64,000 nt of DNA. Source: Brasilonema angustatum HA4187-MV1 (GTDB lineage: Bacteria > Cyanobacteriota > Cyanobacteriia > Cyanobacteriales > Nostocaceae). The stretch spans positions 153,653 to 217,652 of the forward strand of contig JAHHGV010000006.1 in assembly GCA_019359695.1 (NCBI GenBank), read 5' to 3'. Position 1 is the stretch's first letter. Every line of letters begins with the position of its first letter. A program made the position numbers and the translations under genes. Below the pieces are notes generated by a model. That model had not been told where the DNA came from and ran no database searches. It was given only the letters and a program-made list of their open reading frames with translations. This document shows, in pieces, positions 1-9,816 of this stretch.

Positions 1-1083
1 AATATCCCAAAACAAATTAGGGATAAGGGTGAGTAGGGCATAGCCGTAACTAGCTCCCATATCAAAACCTCTTTGAGACGGAACTAACTCAATAGTGTGG
101 GCTATTGTCCCCATAGAACTGCCCATTTCCGAAAATATTGCTATGGCAGGATTATCAATTGAGAAAAATGCATCTATTATAAAATCTAGAGACAGGCGAT
201 CTTCACCACTAATTAATCTAATTGAACCAACAAGTGGCAATATAATTAACAGTACTAAACTGCTGGATATCAAAATCAAAACTTTAGGTAACGGTTTGAT
301 GCAACGATGCCACAACCATAGATAAGCAACCATAGGCATAACTGCTTGCGACCTAGCTCCTAAGAAAAGCTGAATTATCGATATAGTAATAATTACTATC
401 ATTGATATAGCGATGATATTTTGCTTTTTATTGCTACCAGCAAGTAAAAAAAGAGCAGCAGGAATCAGGAAAGTAGCTAGAATCCGTGGTGTAGCCTCGG
501 CACCTACTGGAATGTTTTCCTGATAAAGGGCTAAATAACCATAGGTAGTAACATTAGAAATAGCACTGCCAAGAGTAAAAAATGCCGGAACAAGCGATAT
601 CCCCAGTAATACCCATCCGATCCAAAGAACATATTTATGAATTAATAAGAACTTTTTTGGGCTGACATCATCTTTTTTGAAAATAACTTTTTTATCTTTG
701 TTTAGAACTATGTTAAAGAGCGCACCCGTATGTAATGTAGTTAGTGACAAGATAACTATTAATAAAGTGGTTATCAAAATTTCTGACGAAAAATTTGCGT
801 TTAGAGAACGAGGATCATTACTAGCCAAAATACCAAATGTATTAAGATGTAATATTTCTAAAACACCTTGTCCACCATTAAATAAAAGGAATGAAAATAA
901 AAATAAAATATACGGATCAAAAAATCTGTTTATTAACCACTTCCATGAAATTACAGCCCAAATAAATGTAAATAATAATAGCCAGCATACTGGATAAATT
1001 AAGTTATCATATTTTCCAATAAATTCTCCTGTCGCGATCAATCGAAAGACAACAATAATCAAAAATAAAACAAAACAATTCAT
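1..1083 (-). CDS. Wzy-like O-antigen/EPS repeat-unit polymerase (3' part outside window)
   Basis: The minus strand is open from an ATG at 1083 to the left edge, giving 361 codons with no stop. The product is almost entirely hydrophobic helices separated by short loops. A long non-membrane stretch near the visible end carries GSSMGTIAHTIELVPSQRGF and then GASYGY, a layout typical of oligosaccharide repeat-unit polymerases. By family knowledge, Wzy polymerises undecaprenyl-linked repeat units at the periplasmic face of the inner membrane. It lies directly after the glycosyltransferase, whose stop at 1109 is 26 nt upstream, in a run of genes that also encodes a flippase and a Wzc-like co-polymerase. 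The frame stays open upstream of the ATG, so a TTG at 1095 is an alternative start. Polymerase identity is inferred from topology, loop pattern and context, because Wzy proteins share little sequence. Confidence 0.75.
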   Translation of the reverse strand, partial: MNCFVLFLIIVVFRLIATGEFIGKYDNLIYPVCWLLLFTFIWAVISWKWLINRFFDPYILFLFSFLLFNGGQGVLEILHLNTFGILASNDPRSLNANFSSEILITTLLIVILSLTTLHTGALFNIVLNKDKKVIFKKDDVSPKKFLLIHKYVLWIGWVLLGISLVPAFFTLGSAISNVTTYGYLALYQENIPVGAEATPRILATFLIPAALFLLAGSNKKQNIIAISMIVIITISIIQLFLGARSQAVMPMVAYLWLWHRCIKPLPKVLILISSSLVLLIILPLVGSIRLISGEDRLSLDFIIDAFFSIDNPAIAIFSEMGSSMGTIAHTIELVPSQRGFDMGASYGYALLTLIPNLFWDI

Positions 1084-1108
1084 ACTGATGATCAAAAGTT
1101 GTTTTTGT

Positions 1109-2284
1109 TTATTTATAGTTACTTGATTGGTATGAACTATCATAAATTTTTTGTAGTATTTCCAAAGTATTGACTATATTAAGCGAGCTAGCTTTGACTG
1201 TTTTAAGAGCATCTGTTCGAGTAAACTTAGGTTTAAAGGCTTTGAATTCAAGAATTGCTTCTGCCCACACTGATGCAGGCTGTGATAAAGATAAGCGATG
1301 CATCATAAATTTGACTACATCTGTCTCCTCCGCGATCACATCTGAAAAAATACAGGGAAGTCTGGCTGCTTGTGCTTCAACTAATACCAGTGGTAACCCT
1401 TCATACAGCGATGGAAAGAGAAAAATATCCATTGCACCCTGCATAATCTGACGTACATCAGAACGTAATCCAGCAAAAATTACATGGTCAGTTAAATTCG
1501 CCTCACGGACTTTTTTTTCTATTTCTGAACGCAGAGGACCGTCACCTACTAACAAAAGTTGTGTTTTAGGCTTGCGTTTGATAACTTCTGCCGCAATATC
1601 TATGAGAAACGAGTGATTCTTTTGTTCTGCAAACCTGCCAACGTGACCAATAACAAAAGCATCTTGAGGAATACCCAGTTCTGTACGGATAGCAACATTA
1701 TCAGTCTCTAATTTCCACTTAGAAAAATCAATTCCGCAATAGTAGATAGAAAAGCGGGGATCATTTTTCCAATTTGCACCATAAAGCGCAGCCGCTGCCT
1801 TACCAGAACAAGCTAGTCCAAGTGTGGCGTAGCGCTTAATCCAGTATTCTGTCAAAGCTAAATATAAGCGCCGCTTTAATCCGGCTTTAGTCTTGAGAGA
1901 GGAAGTATCGTTATGACTGTGGGCAATGCGGACAGGAATACCAACTTGTTTAGCTAATCGCAGAACATAGCCACTGTAGTTGTGGATATGACTGTGAATA
2001 ATGTCGTAAGATCCGTGTTCCTGATAAACTCGTTTGAAATTACGTGCATAGAGTAATGGTTGAGATGGTTCAAGACATGGGATGATTTTGCTACCTAGAG
2101 CTAATACCTCATCGTCGTAAGCACAGTGTTTTGTAGTTTCAACTAAAAAGTCCATTTGAAAACATTGGCGATCATAATTTCGCAAAACGTGCATTAACCA
2201 AGTTTCCAATCCTCCTCTCACCATGGAACCAACAACATGAAGGATACGAATTTTATCTTTTCTAGTTTCAGTAATAGTTCTCAT
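1109..2284 (-). CDS. GT4-family glycosyltransferase
   Basis: This 391-residue GT-B fold glycosyltransferase has an N-terminal donor-site loop (RILHVVGSMVRGGLETW, residues 13-29). The C-terminal nucleotide-sugar domain contains GHVGRFAEQKN (213-223), LLLVGDGP (243-250) and the EX7E motif EGLPLVLVE (295-303). These mark a retaining GT4/glycosyltransferase family 1 enzyme, with an EpsF-like overall pattern. It probably transfers one sugar to the lipid-linked repeat unit on the cytoplasmic side; donor and acceptor cannot be read from the sequence. Its ATG overlaps the stop of the flippase gene by 4 nt (ATGA), so the two are probably translationally coupled in the same exopolysaccharide operon. 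Confidence 0.9.
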   Translation of the reverse strand: MRTITETRKDKIRILHVVGSMVRGGLETWLMHVLRNYDRQCFQMDFLVETTKHCAYDDEVLALGSKIIPCLEPSQPLLYARNFKRVYQEHGSYDIIHSHIHNYSGYVLRLAKQVGIPVRIAHSHNDTSSLKTKAGLKRRLYLALTEYWIKRYATLGLACSGKAAAALYGANWKNDPRFSIYYCGIDFSKWKLETDNVAIRTELGIPQDAFVIGHVGRFAEQKNHSFLIDIAAEVIKRKPKTQLLLVGDGPLRSEIEKKVREANLTDHVIFAGLRSDVRQIMQGAMDIFLFPSLYEGLPLVLVEAQAARLPCIFSDVIAEETDVVKFMMHRLSLSQPASVWAEAILEFKAFKPKFTRTDALKTVKASSLNIVNTLEILQKIYDSSYQSSNYK

Positions 2285-3549
2285 GCTTTTTTAGTGTGTG
2301 TATTAATTAAAACTGCATAAATGACAACTGCCAGACTGCCAATCAATTGCGCGATCGCTCCAATCGCAAATACTAAGGCAGCACCTTGTAGCTTGTAAGG
2401 CTCGATTAAATAAAAACTCGAAACAGCGATCACACCAGTAACTAAAATAAATAGCGGTAGTTGGGTTCTATAATATTGAGCTGCTGTCATGCCATATCCC
2501 AAAAATGAGGCTATGTAGCCAATTCCAGCGGAAACCATCAACCAGACAAAGATATCCGCGTGTTGAGCATACTCAGGTTTATACAGCAAAGTCAGGATTT
2601 GCTGTCCAGCAACCATTGCCATCACTACACCTGTGACACCCAAGACAGCACCAATACCTACCAACTTCAGAAGTAAATTACGGAACATTAAAATATCTTT
2701 GGTTGCGTAATATCTCGCTAGCCTGGGGCTAGCTGACTGTCCTAATGCCGAGACAACGGTAGTTCCCGTTACCTGCAAATAGCCGATCGCCGCAAAAATT
2801 CCTAGTTCCCTATGTCCCAATGTTTGCTCAATGAAATAACGAGGAATATTAGTGTTAAGAGAAATTAGCATCATCACAAAACCTAGGGGTAGTCCAACAC
2901 CTGCCAATTTCATCAGTTTTGCTATATCCCAGCGAGGTTTTCTTTGACTTGCGGCAATTAATTTGCCACTGGAGATGTCATAACTCAATAAAATCAATAA
3001 CCAAGCTAGTGTGAGAGCGATCGCACCCCAAACAATACTTTTTGTCAAGTAAACTCCAATTCCTAAAGCAATCAGCGAAAGCAATCCTTTGACAATCATC
3101 GACTTGGCAATTCGATCCATTTGCTCGTGCTGCTGTAGCAAACCGTAGAAAACATCACTTATAGATTCAATACTCTTTGCTAGCCCTATAATCAAAATCA
3201 CTTGGGCTGTTTCACCGTTATAACCCCCAGCAACGGTTAGCCCAGCTATAACTAAAAGTGACAGTATAGTTGTTAACAACCTTAATCCTAGGTAGTCCGC
3301 GAAACAGTATTGCTGTTTGGCATCCGTCGCTTGAATTGCCCGTAAATTAAGATTTGAGAATAAAATAACCGGAGCTGTAACTGCTAACCCCAAGGTAAAA
3401 TGTCCTACCATCTCTGGGGTTCCCAATTTGGCAAGCACTACCAACATCCCCCACTGACAACCTGCGTAAACAAGATTTCCGACAAAAGTCCAAGAAAAAT
3501 TGCGGCGCAAACTTAGTGGTTGAGGATTTTGTGAAAACTTTGGTGTCAT
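2281..3549 (-). CDS. Wzx-type lipopolysaccharide/EPS flippase
   Basis: This 422-residue protein has about 12 hydrophobic segments. It starts with LRRNFSWTFVGNLVYAGCQWG, the usual first-helix signature of the polysaccharide transport (PST/MOP) family. Family members move undecaprenyl-pyrophosphate-linked repeat units across the inner membrane. The length and the late Tyr/Arg-containing loops fit a Wzx flippase. It sits 61 nt after the Wzc-like gene and overlaps the downstream glycosyltransferase by 4 nt. Together with the neighbouring polymerase this makes a complete Wzx/Wzy-dependent pathway. Substrate identity is unknown. Confidence 0.88.
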   Translation of the reverse strand: MTPKFSQNPQPLSLRRNFSWTFVGNLVYAGCQWGMLVVLAKLGTPEMVGHFTLGLAVTAPVILFSNLNLRAIQATDAKQQYCFADYLGLRLLTTILSLLVIAGLTVAGGYNGETAQVILIIGLAKSIESISDVFYGLLQQHEQMDRIAKSMIVKGLLSLIALGIGVYLTKSIVWGAIALTLAWLLILLSYDISSGKLIAASQRKPRWDIAKLMKLAGVGLPLGFVMMLISLNTNIPRYFIEQTLGHRELGIFAAIGYLQVTGTTVVSALGQSASPRLARYYATKDILMFRNLLLKLVGIGAVLGVTGVVMAMVAGQQILTLLYKPEYAQHADIFVWLMVSAGIGYIASFLGYGMTAAQYYRTQLPLFILVTGVIAVSSFYLIEPYKLQGAALVFAIGAIAQLIGSLAVVIYAVLINTHTKKA

Positions 3550-3610
3550 AAGTCAGCGCGATTAGTGCGGTGCTGTCTGAATTAGATGAAGAAAAAGGCA
3601 TATTAGAAGT

Positions 3611-5788
3611 TCAAACTTTTTGGTAATTCTCTTTGCTTACCTTATTCTCGTTTCCATTATTTTGGTAATACTCCTTAGAAGAGTAGTAACTATAACCACT
3701 CACACCCGTAACCCCATTCACCACCATTCCCAAAACGTGCGATCGCGATTGCTCTAGCATCGTTTTCGTGTTCTTGGCAACAGTCGTGTCAAGCACTCCC
3801 GGACGTACAACCAGCAATATCCCATCTGCCACCTTGCTCAACATCAAGGCATCACCAAACAAACTCAGAGCGGGAGTGTCAATAATTACACAGTCATAGT
3901 TTTTAGCTGCCTCTTGAATCAACGACACCATGCGCTGGGAGTTTAGTAATGCTGCTGGGTTAGGTGGAATTGTGCCAACGGTTAGCACATCCAAATTAAC
4001 TAGTACTTCTTGGGTAGTGAGGGGAAATTCTGCTTGACCGACTAGAACATTACTTAGTCCGATTGGGTTAGATAATTTCCAGATTTTCTCTTGACAAGAG
4101 TGACGCATATCTGCATCTACTAACAGCACCCTGCGTCCCATATGTGCCTTAGCTACTGCCAGGTTTGCTGCCACAAATGATCTGCCTTCACCTGGAGTTG
4201 AACTAACCACCGCAATTATTTTCAGTGGTTTATCAGAGATGCTAAAATCCAAGTTTGTTTGAAGCATCTCAAAGGCTGAACTTGCTAGTGAATGAGGATT
4301 ATCTCTGACTGGCAGTTCGACTAAAGACTCTTTACCAGCCTTCGCTTTTTGACCAAAGTGAGGAATTGTACCTAGTAAAGGATAACCAAATAGCTGCTGG
4401 GCTTGTTCAAGAGTTTTCAGGGATTGATCCATAGCTTCCAACATCAAAGCTATCCCTACACCCAGCAAAATTCCCAAAAATCCACCGAGCGCTAGGTAGA
4501 GTATAATGTTGGAATTTGCTTTGTTGGGAACTAAAGCCCCAGATACTACCCTTGCATTGCCGACATTTTGATTTACTACTACCTCCACTTCTTGGGATCG
4601 CTTCAACAATTCTTCATAAGTTGTTCTAGCTACTTGCAACTGTCGCTCTAGCTGTTGCTGTTTTTGTTGCAGTAGAGGTAAGATACTCAAGCGTTTTTGC
4701 GAAAGTGCGTATGCATTCTTCAAAACCGTGACTCGGTTGGCTAGTGCTGAACGTTCTACATCCGACTGCACCAACTGAGCAGTTAAGCTTTGTTTGAGTT
4801 CTCCCATCTGCAAATTCTGCTGGGACACAGGCTGCTTGCCAACATTTTCGCCAACTCTCACCTCTAGCTGCTTTCTCAGGGCTGCTGCTTTTGCCATCAA
4901 ATTAGCGATCTGAGGATGCTCATTTGTATAGCGAGTCTGTGCGACTGCTAGTTCGTTTTCTGCTTGCTGGTATTCTGTTAGTACCTGCTGCACAGCTTTT
5001 GATTGGCTTAAATTGCCCATATCCACAGCTTGCTGCGAATTCAATTTCAATTGACGTTGCAGAAGTTGTGAGCGAGTCTCGGCATCTACCAAATTTGACT
5101 GAGCCTGAGTAATCTGGTCTGATAAAGCTGTAAGCCTTTCCACGCCTGTGGTAGCTTCTTGATCTAAAGCAACTACTTTGTTTTCTTCTTTAAACCGACG
5201 CAAACCTGCCTCTGCTCTTATTACCCTTCCCTCAACCTCAGGCAATTGCTTGGTCAAAAATCTTTTTGCGGCTGTCGCCTGGGTTTGATTGACACTAACA
5301 TTGTTCTCCAGATAATAAGTCATCAGCGAATTCACAACAGCTGCGGCTTCTTTTGGATCGGTACTGTTGTAATAAATCGACAAGATGTCCGTACCCTTCA
5401 TGCTTTTAACCTTGAGTTTTTTGAGAAACTCATCTATTTCTAGGGGTACTCCTTTCTTATCTGTCAGCTTCAGGTTAGTAATGGTTTTCTCAACTATCGG
5501 GTTAGAACGAATTACCTCTGCTTCTGTATCCAAAGGGCTGCTTAGTTGAGTTACACCACTTAACTCTCCAACTGATGCTGAGGGACTTGTCAGCGAAGAA
5601 ACGCGATCAGTTTTATTAAAAAGCAGCTTGCCTTCTGCTTCATAAATTGGTTTTTGCCTGAAAGCAGTTAAAGCTGACAATCCAAAGACTGAGCCAGCCA
5701 CTGTAGCTATGACTAGCCAACGCCTTTTAAAAATCAGCGAGTATTGTTGCAAATCTAAGGAGTTTTGGTCTTCTTGGTCAGAAGGCAT
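3611..5788 (-). CDS. Wzc-like polysaccharide co-polymerase / BY-kinase
   Basis: This 725-residue protein has a Wzz domain (about 10-110) with a first membrane helix near residues 30-50, then a long coiled-coil periplasmic region rich in Gln and Leu. A second membrane helix near 425-450 follows. The C-terminal bacterial tyrosine kinase domain has Walker A at 528-537, Walker A' (VLLVDADMR) and Walker B (DCVIIDTPA). The tail is Tyr-rich (SGYSYYSSKEYYQNN), the normal autophosphorylation cluster. The family controls chain length and assembles export complexes by phosphorylation cycles. The Walker A reads GEGRS, so the normally invariant lysine is Arg536; this is confirmed on the DNA as codon AGA. 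It is probably the first gene of the minus-strand EPS operon. Confidence 0.92.
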   Translation of the reverse strand: MPSDQEDQNSLDLQQYSLIFKRRWLVIATVAGSVFGLSALTAFRQKPIYEAEGKLLFNKTDRVSSLTSPSASVGELSGVTQLSSPLDTEAEVIRSNPIVEKTITNLKLTDKKGVPLEIDEFLKKLKVKSMKGTDILSIYYNSTDPKEAAAVVNSLMTYYLENNVSVNQTQATAAKRFLTKQLPEVEGRVIRAEAGLRRFKEENKVVALDQEATTGVERLTALSDQITQAQSNLVDAETRSQLLQRQLKLNSQQAVDMGNLSQSKAVQQVLTEYQQAENELAVAQTRYTNEHPQIANLMAKAAALRKQLEVRVGENVGKQPVSQQNLQMGELKQSLTAQLVQSDVERSALANRVTVLKNAYALSQKRLSILPLLQQKQQQLERQLQVARTTYEELLKRSQEVEVVVNQNVGNARVVSGALVPNKANSNIILYLALGGFLGILLGVGIALMLEAMDQSLKTLEQAQQLFGYPLLGTIPHFGQKAKAGKESLVELPVRDNPHSLASSAFEMLQTNLDFSISDKPLKIIAVVSSTPGEGRSFVAANLAVAKAHMGRRVLLVDADMRHSCQEKIWKLSNPIGLSNVLVGQAEFPLTTQEVLVNLDVLTVGTIPPNPAALLNSQRMVSLIQEAAKNYDCVIIDTPALSLFGDALMLSKVADGILLVVRPGVLDTTVAKNTKTMLEQSRSHVLGMVVNGVTGVSGYSYYSSKEYYQNNGNENKVSKENYQKV

Positions 5789-7251
5789 AGCAAATAAGCA
5801 AGTTAAGAGTCAGAGGTGTAAGTAAGTCAGTCAAAAAAACCTAACTATGTAACAGAAAGTAAAGTTCTCCAAACCCTTGCGATTGCTGAGTTCCAAAGGG
5901 ATAGGCTGCGTGTATGCCTACGGCACGCCTTACGGCTAACGCATGATTGCGTGCGCTTGCGCTTAGGCTCTTAGCGTGGCTTTGCGCTTACGTTCCACTA
6001 GTTCCTAAGAGGAACCGCTACGCTGCGTTTCACTTGCAATGACAAAGATTTAGGGAATTGACATCATAACAATGTGATTACCCTACTAACTGTTTTCTCT
6101 TCCTATTCAAACCGTATCCGTAAAATACACATATCTTTCAGTTAAATTTTACGCAAAATTCATTTTTTTCATAAATTCTTAAACAAAGGTTAATAAAGAT
6201 TTAGGGAATTGACATCATAACGATGTAATTACCCTACTAACTGTTTTCTCTTCCTATTCAAACCGTATCCGTAAAATACACATATCTTTCAGTTAAATTT
6301 TACGCAAAATTTATTTTTTTCATAAATTCTTAAAGAAAAAGTGAATCTTGTATTCTTTTTATCAAAGAATAAGATCCCCTGATAAATTACTCTTATGGTA
6401 AACGTACTAAATTTGCCTGAACAAAGTAATACTTGCAAAGCGAGAGCTATACTCCACCTACAACGTTCAAAACTTTAAAATGAAGCTTTTCGCGAAAGGT
6501 GTAAAAAGTATAGTATATTGTGCATTTTTTTGTATAGATGCTGACTAAATTTATTTAGTCATAAAAAATAACTGTTAGTTCAGTGTATGCGCTTGTACTG
6601 TTAGTGAACCAGGGAAAGCAGTACCGCTCTAAGTAGCAATGTTCCATACAGCTTTGTATTTAGGACTTACGCCCTTATTACGAAAAATAAGGCTTTGAGA
6701 GATTGCTTTTTGCGTCGCAATGACATAGATAAACACATAGTCTATGTGTCTATGTGTAAGTTCTGATACTGTCAGGAAAAGCGTTGTGGTCGGGTTTCCA
6801 TAGCAACCATACTTACCCGAATTGTGGACATCGCCTAAGACTGAAAGTTGGCTAATAGAGATCAACATTATTAGTGTAGGGAAGGAAGATAAGCTAAAAC
6901 ACAGGGATTGCACACAAACCCCCGTGAAGATTGTCAATGGGAAGCAGCAGTGAACCTTTGGAGGTTCTCTGGTTTAGTGCAAATGCCGTTCAAAAGCATG
7001 CCCTTGTTAGCGCAGAGTGCCGTAGGCAGCGATAGCGTTGCGGTCAAAGTCAAGACGTCAAGATTATCTCTTTACTTGCCTAATAGAAGATCAGACAACT
7101 TTTATGTGAAACAGCTTACTAGTTCAAGAAAAATAATCAGGGGATATATTACCAAATACTTCTGTTTCCAACTTATTTAGCTGTTAGCTTTGCTATGAGA
7201 TTTGGCAATAAAGCAAGCGCACCGATGTAAAAAAATAACCCACACACATCA
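5789..7251. other. 1.46 kb intergenic region between divergent EPS genes
   Basis: No credible gene is seen here. The region contains a repetitive GC-rich block at about 5900-6040 built from units such as TGCCTACGGCACGCC and GGCTAACGC. It also holds a 140-bp direct duplication (6044-6183 and 6195-6334) and long AT-rich stretches. It should contain the promoters for the minus-strand Wzc operon and the plus-strand sugar transferase. The short open frames at 6629-6937 and 6908-7180 have no recognisable product and overlap each other. Confidence 0.6.
6044..6334. repeat. 140-bp tandem direct repeat upstream of the EPS operon
   Basis: Two copies, 6044-6183 and 6195-6334, begin AAAGATTTAGGGAATTG and end CATAAATTCTTAAA. 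They are separated by 11 bp, giving a period of 151 bp. I see only a few differences between them (for example AACAATGTGATT versus AACGATGTAATT). The near-identity points to recent duplication. The position between divergent EPS genes suggests promoter or operator DNA, but that is inference. Confidence 0.9.
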
Positions 7252-8664
7252 ATGCGTATGACTCAAACTTACTTCAAGCCCTTAACAAACACCAAGCCAT
7301 TAAATAGAAACCATTATCTCAATGTTCTGCTTTTAGCAGGAGATATCTTTGGCTTGATTATCTGTTTGGAATTTACTTGCTGGTTGAGAACAAACTCTTT
7401 TATTCATGGATTGAATCCCTTTTGTTATGGATTAATCCTATTAGTTCTTTCAGCACTTTACTTGGCAGACACCTACAAACCAGATAGCCAAATTGCAGGT
7501 TTGCGAGTTCCAGCTCGCATCATCATATGTAATATCTTCATTGCCGGAGTGATTGCTGCCTTCATTTACCTAACTAATGCTTGGAAGTACAATCCCCTTT
7601 TAAGACGAAGCGTTGTGCTACCAACTCTAGGAATATTTACTATCTGGGCTGTGATGTTACGTATATGGGTAGTTAACTTGGTGCGATCACACGCTCAGCA
7701 AGTTTGTTGGCTAATTCTAGGTGCAGGAGAGAGCACTGTCAAATTTGTACAAGACTTTTTACAGGTTAATCCTCTAGGACGCTTAGTTCTTTTGTGTGAC
7801 AACACCGAAGATACAACTCAGTTACCAGATCGCGTTAATTATGTAGGAAATCTTTCAGACTTCTCTAACTGGAGTTCCCAGTCCTGGTCAGGAGTCTTGG
7901 TAGAAACGGAGGTCAAATTATCTGATGCACAAGTGCAGCAATTGATGCAATTGCGACTGCAAGGAACTCCAGTTTATAGACTGCCAGATTGTTATGAAAA
8001 GCTGTGGTATAAACTTCCGTCCTCCTTACTCCAAGATAGATGGTTTGCTTTTAATGCAGGCTTTTACCTGATGTCTGATAGTATCAATTTAAAGTTGAAG
8101 CGTTTAGTAGACATAATTTCAACGGCATTGCTACTGATGCTCCTGTTACCACTCATGTTAATTGCTGCACTAGCAATTAAATTAGATAGTCGAGGCCCAG
8201 TTTTCTACAGTCAGTTACGAACAGGACTACACGGCAAAGCATTTAGGGTTTACAAGTTCCGCTCTATGTATCAAGATGCGGAGAAACGAGGAGCACAGTG
8301 GGCAAGTCAACGAGATCCCCGTATAACCAGGGTAGGATACTGGTTACGTCTGGTACGAATTGATGAACTGCCTCAACTATGGAATGTACTTTCGGGGGAC
8401 ATGAGTCTGATTGGCCCTCGTCCAGAACGCCCAGAGTTCGATGACAAGCTCAGAGAAGCAATCCCTTATTACGATATTCGTTACTTAGTCAAACCTGGAA
8501 TCACAGGTTGGGCACAGGTTATCTATCCCTATGGAGCATCCATTGAGGATGCTTACGAAAAGCTGTCATATGACCTTTACTACATCAAGAATTATTCTCT
8601 GTGGTTAGATTTGGCAATTTTCTTTAAGACTATTCGAGTCGTTTTACTGGGTAAAGGCAGATGA
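7252..8664 (+). CDS. Polyprenyl-phosphate hexose-1-phosphate transferase (priming sugar transferase)
   Basis: This 470-residue protein has an N-terminal four-helix membrane region (about 20-145), a central nucleotide-binding-like domain (about 145-260), and a C-terminal bacterial sugar transferase domain. The last begins at KRLVDII (residue 283) and includes the membrane hairpin, the KFRSMY loop, IDELPQLWNVLSGDMSLIG (from residue 370) and GPRPERPEF. This is the WbaP/CpsE-type arrangement. The enzyme transfers hexose-1-phosphate from UDP-sugar to undecaprenyl phosphate, the first step of EPS assembly. A second ATG lies 6 nt downstream. The stop overlaps the galE start by 4 nt, so the two genes form an operon. 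Confidence 0.92.
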   Translation: MRMTQTYFKPLTNTKPLNRNHYLNVLLLAGDIFGLIICLEFTCWLRTNSFIHGLNPFCYGLILLVLSALYLADTYKPDSQIAGLRVPARIIICNIFIAGVIAAFIYLTNAWKYNPLLRRSVVLPTLGIFTIWAVMLRIWVVNLVRSHAQQVCWLILGAGESTVKFVQDFLQVNPLGRLVLLCDNTEDTTQLPDRVNYVGNLSDFSNWSSQSWSGVLVETEVKLSDAQVQQLMQLRLQGTPVYRLPDCYEKLWYKLPSSLLQDRWFAFNAGFYLMSDSINLKLKRLVDIISTALLLMLLLPLMLIAALAIKLDSRGPVFYSQLRTGLHGKAFRVYKFRSMYQDAEKRGAQWASQRDPRITRVGYWLRLVRIDELPQLWNVLSGDMSLIGPRPERPEFDDKLREAIPYYDIRYLVKPGITGWAQVIYPYGASIEDAYEKLSYDLYYIKNYSLWLDLAIFFKTIRVVLLGKGR

Positions 8665-9725
8665 ACAAGAAAGTCTTAGTCACTGGAGGTGCAGGCTACA
8701 TTGGCTCCCACGTCGTACGCCAGCTGGGTGAAGCTGGCTATGATGTCGTAGTTTATGACAATTGCTCTACAGGTTCGCCAAAAGCAGTACTGCATGGTGA
8801 GTTGATCATTGGCGATTTAGCCGACATTGATCATCTTTACCAAGTCTTTGCCAAGCATCAATTTAGTGCAGTGCTGCATTTTGCGGCCAGTCTGATTGTC
8901 CCAGAGTCAGTAGCTCATCCCCTTGATTATTACGCCAACAACACATGCAATACCTTAAACTTACTCCGTTGCTGTAGTGCGATGAGCGTCAACCAGTTCA
9001 TCTTTTCCAGTACAGCAGCAGTCTATGGGGAACCAAAGGAAATTCCAGTTACTGAATCAACTCCTACACAACCGATTAACCCCTATGGACGCTCAAAATT
9101 GATGAGCGAGTGGATTCTCCAAGACTATGGAGCAGTCAACCCTCTGCGGTACGTCATTCTCCGCTACTTTAATGTTGCAGGCGCAGATCCTCAAGGACGA
9201 CAAGGCTCAATGTCGCAAAATGCTACTCACTTAATAAAAGTCACCTGTGATGCAGCACTCCAACGCAAGCCGGAAGTGCGAATTTTTGGTACTGATTTTC
9301 CCACACCAGATGGAACAGGGATTCGAGACTACATTCACGTTGAGGACTTAGCAACAGCACACCTTGATGCTTTGCGTTATCTTGAACAGGGTAATGATAG
9401 CCAAATATTTAACTGTGGCTATGGACAGGGTTACAGCGTCCGACAGGTGATCGAAAGGGTGAAGGCAATTTCTGGAGTAGATTTCTCCGTCATTGAATTA
9501 GAACGTCGTCTTGGTGATCCAGCTTGCGTTACAGCTTGTGCAGATAAAATTCACAAAGTTCTAGGTTGGAAGCCCAAATATAACAACTTAGATCAAATAA
9601 TTTTCACTACCCTCGCTTGGGAAATGCAACGAGAAGATTTGAGGGAGCATCCCAATTTTGCAAAAATAAAAGAAGAGAAATTATTCGCGAATCCTGAGAT
9701 TGTAGGAGCTACATTAACAGAATGA
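8661..9725 (+). CDS. galE: UDP-glucose 4-epimerase
   Basis: This 354-residue extended short-chain dehydrogenase has the NAD-binding motif GGAGYIGSH near residue 9, the FSSTAAVYG strand, and the catalytic Tyr142-x3-Lys146 (YGRSK). The RYFNVAGADPQG segment is diagnostic for GalE. It interconverts UDP-glucose and UDP-galactose, supplying galactosyl donors for exopolysaccharide. The ATG overlaps the stop of the sugar transferase gene, so supply and priming are probably co-expressed. The C-terminus is about 20 residues longer than in short GalE proteins. Confidence 0.95.
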   Translation: MNKKVLVTGGAGYIGSHVVRQLGEAGYDVVVYDNCSTGSPKAVLHGELIIGDLADIDHLYQVFAKHQFSAVLHFAASLIVPESVAHPLDYYANNTCNTLNLLRCCSAMSVNQFIFSSTAAVYGEPKEIPVTESTPTQPINPYGRSKLMSEWILQDYGAVNPLRYVILRYFNVAGADPQGRQGSMSQNATHLIKVTCDAALQRKPEVRIFGTDFPTPDGTGIRDYIHVEDLATAHLDALRYLEQGNDSQIFNCGYGQGYSVRQVIERVKAISGVDFSVIELERRLGDPACVTACADKIHKVLGWKPKYNNLDQIIFTTLAWEMQREDLREHPNFAKIKEEKLFANPEIVGATLTE

Positions 9726-9816
9726 CATTCACCTGAAGGTTGCTGTTGTAGGTTGTAAGTGAGAATGAAATTTACTGTAAAATTATTGTTGTAACTAGCT
9801 ACTGACAGAATAATTA

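Noticed and set aside
6629..7180. Two overlapping open frames (minus 102 and plus 90 codons) in the EPS spacer
   Set aside because: They overlap each other on opposite strands, lie in repeat-bearing DNA, and have no recognisable domain or start signal.
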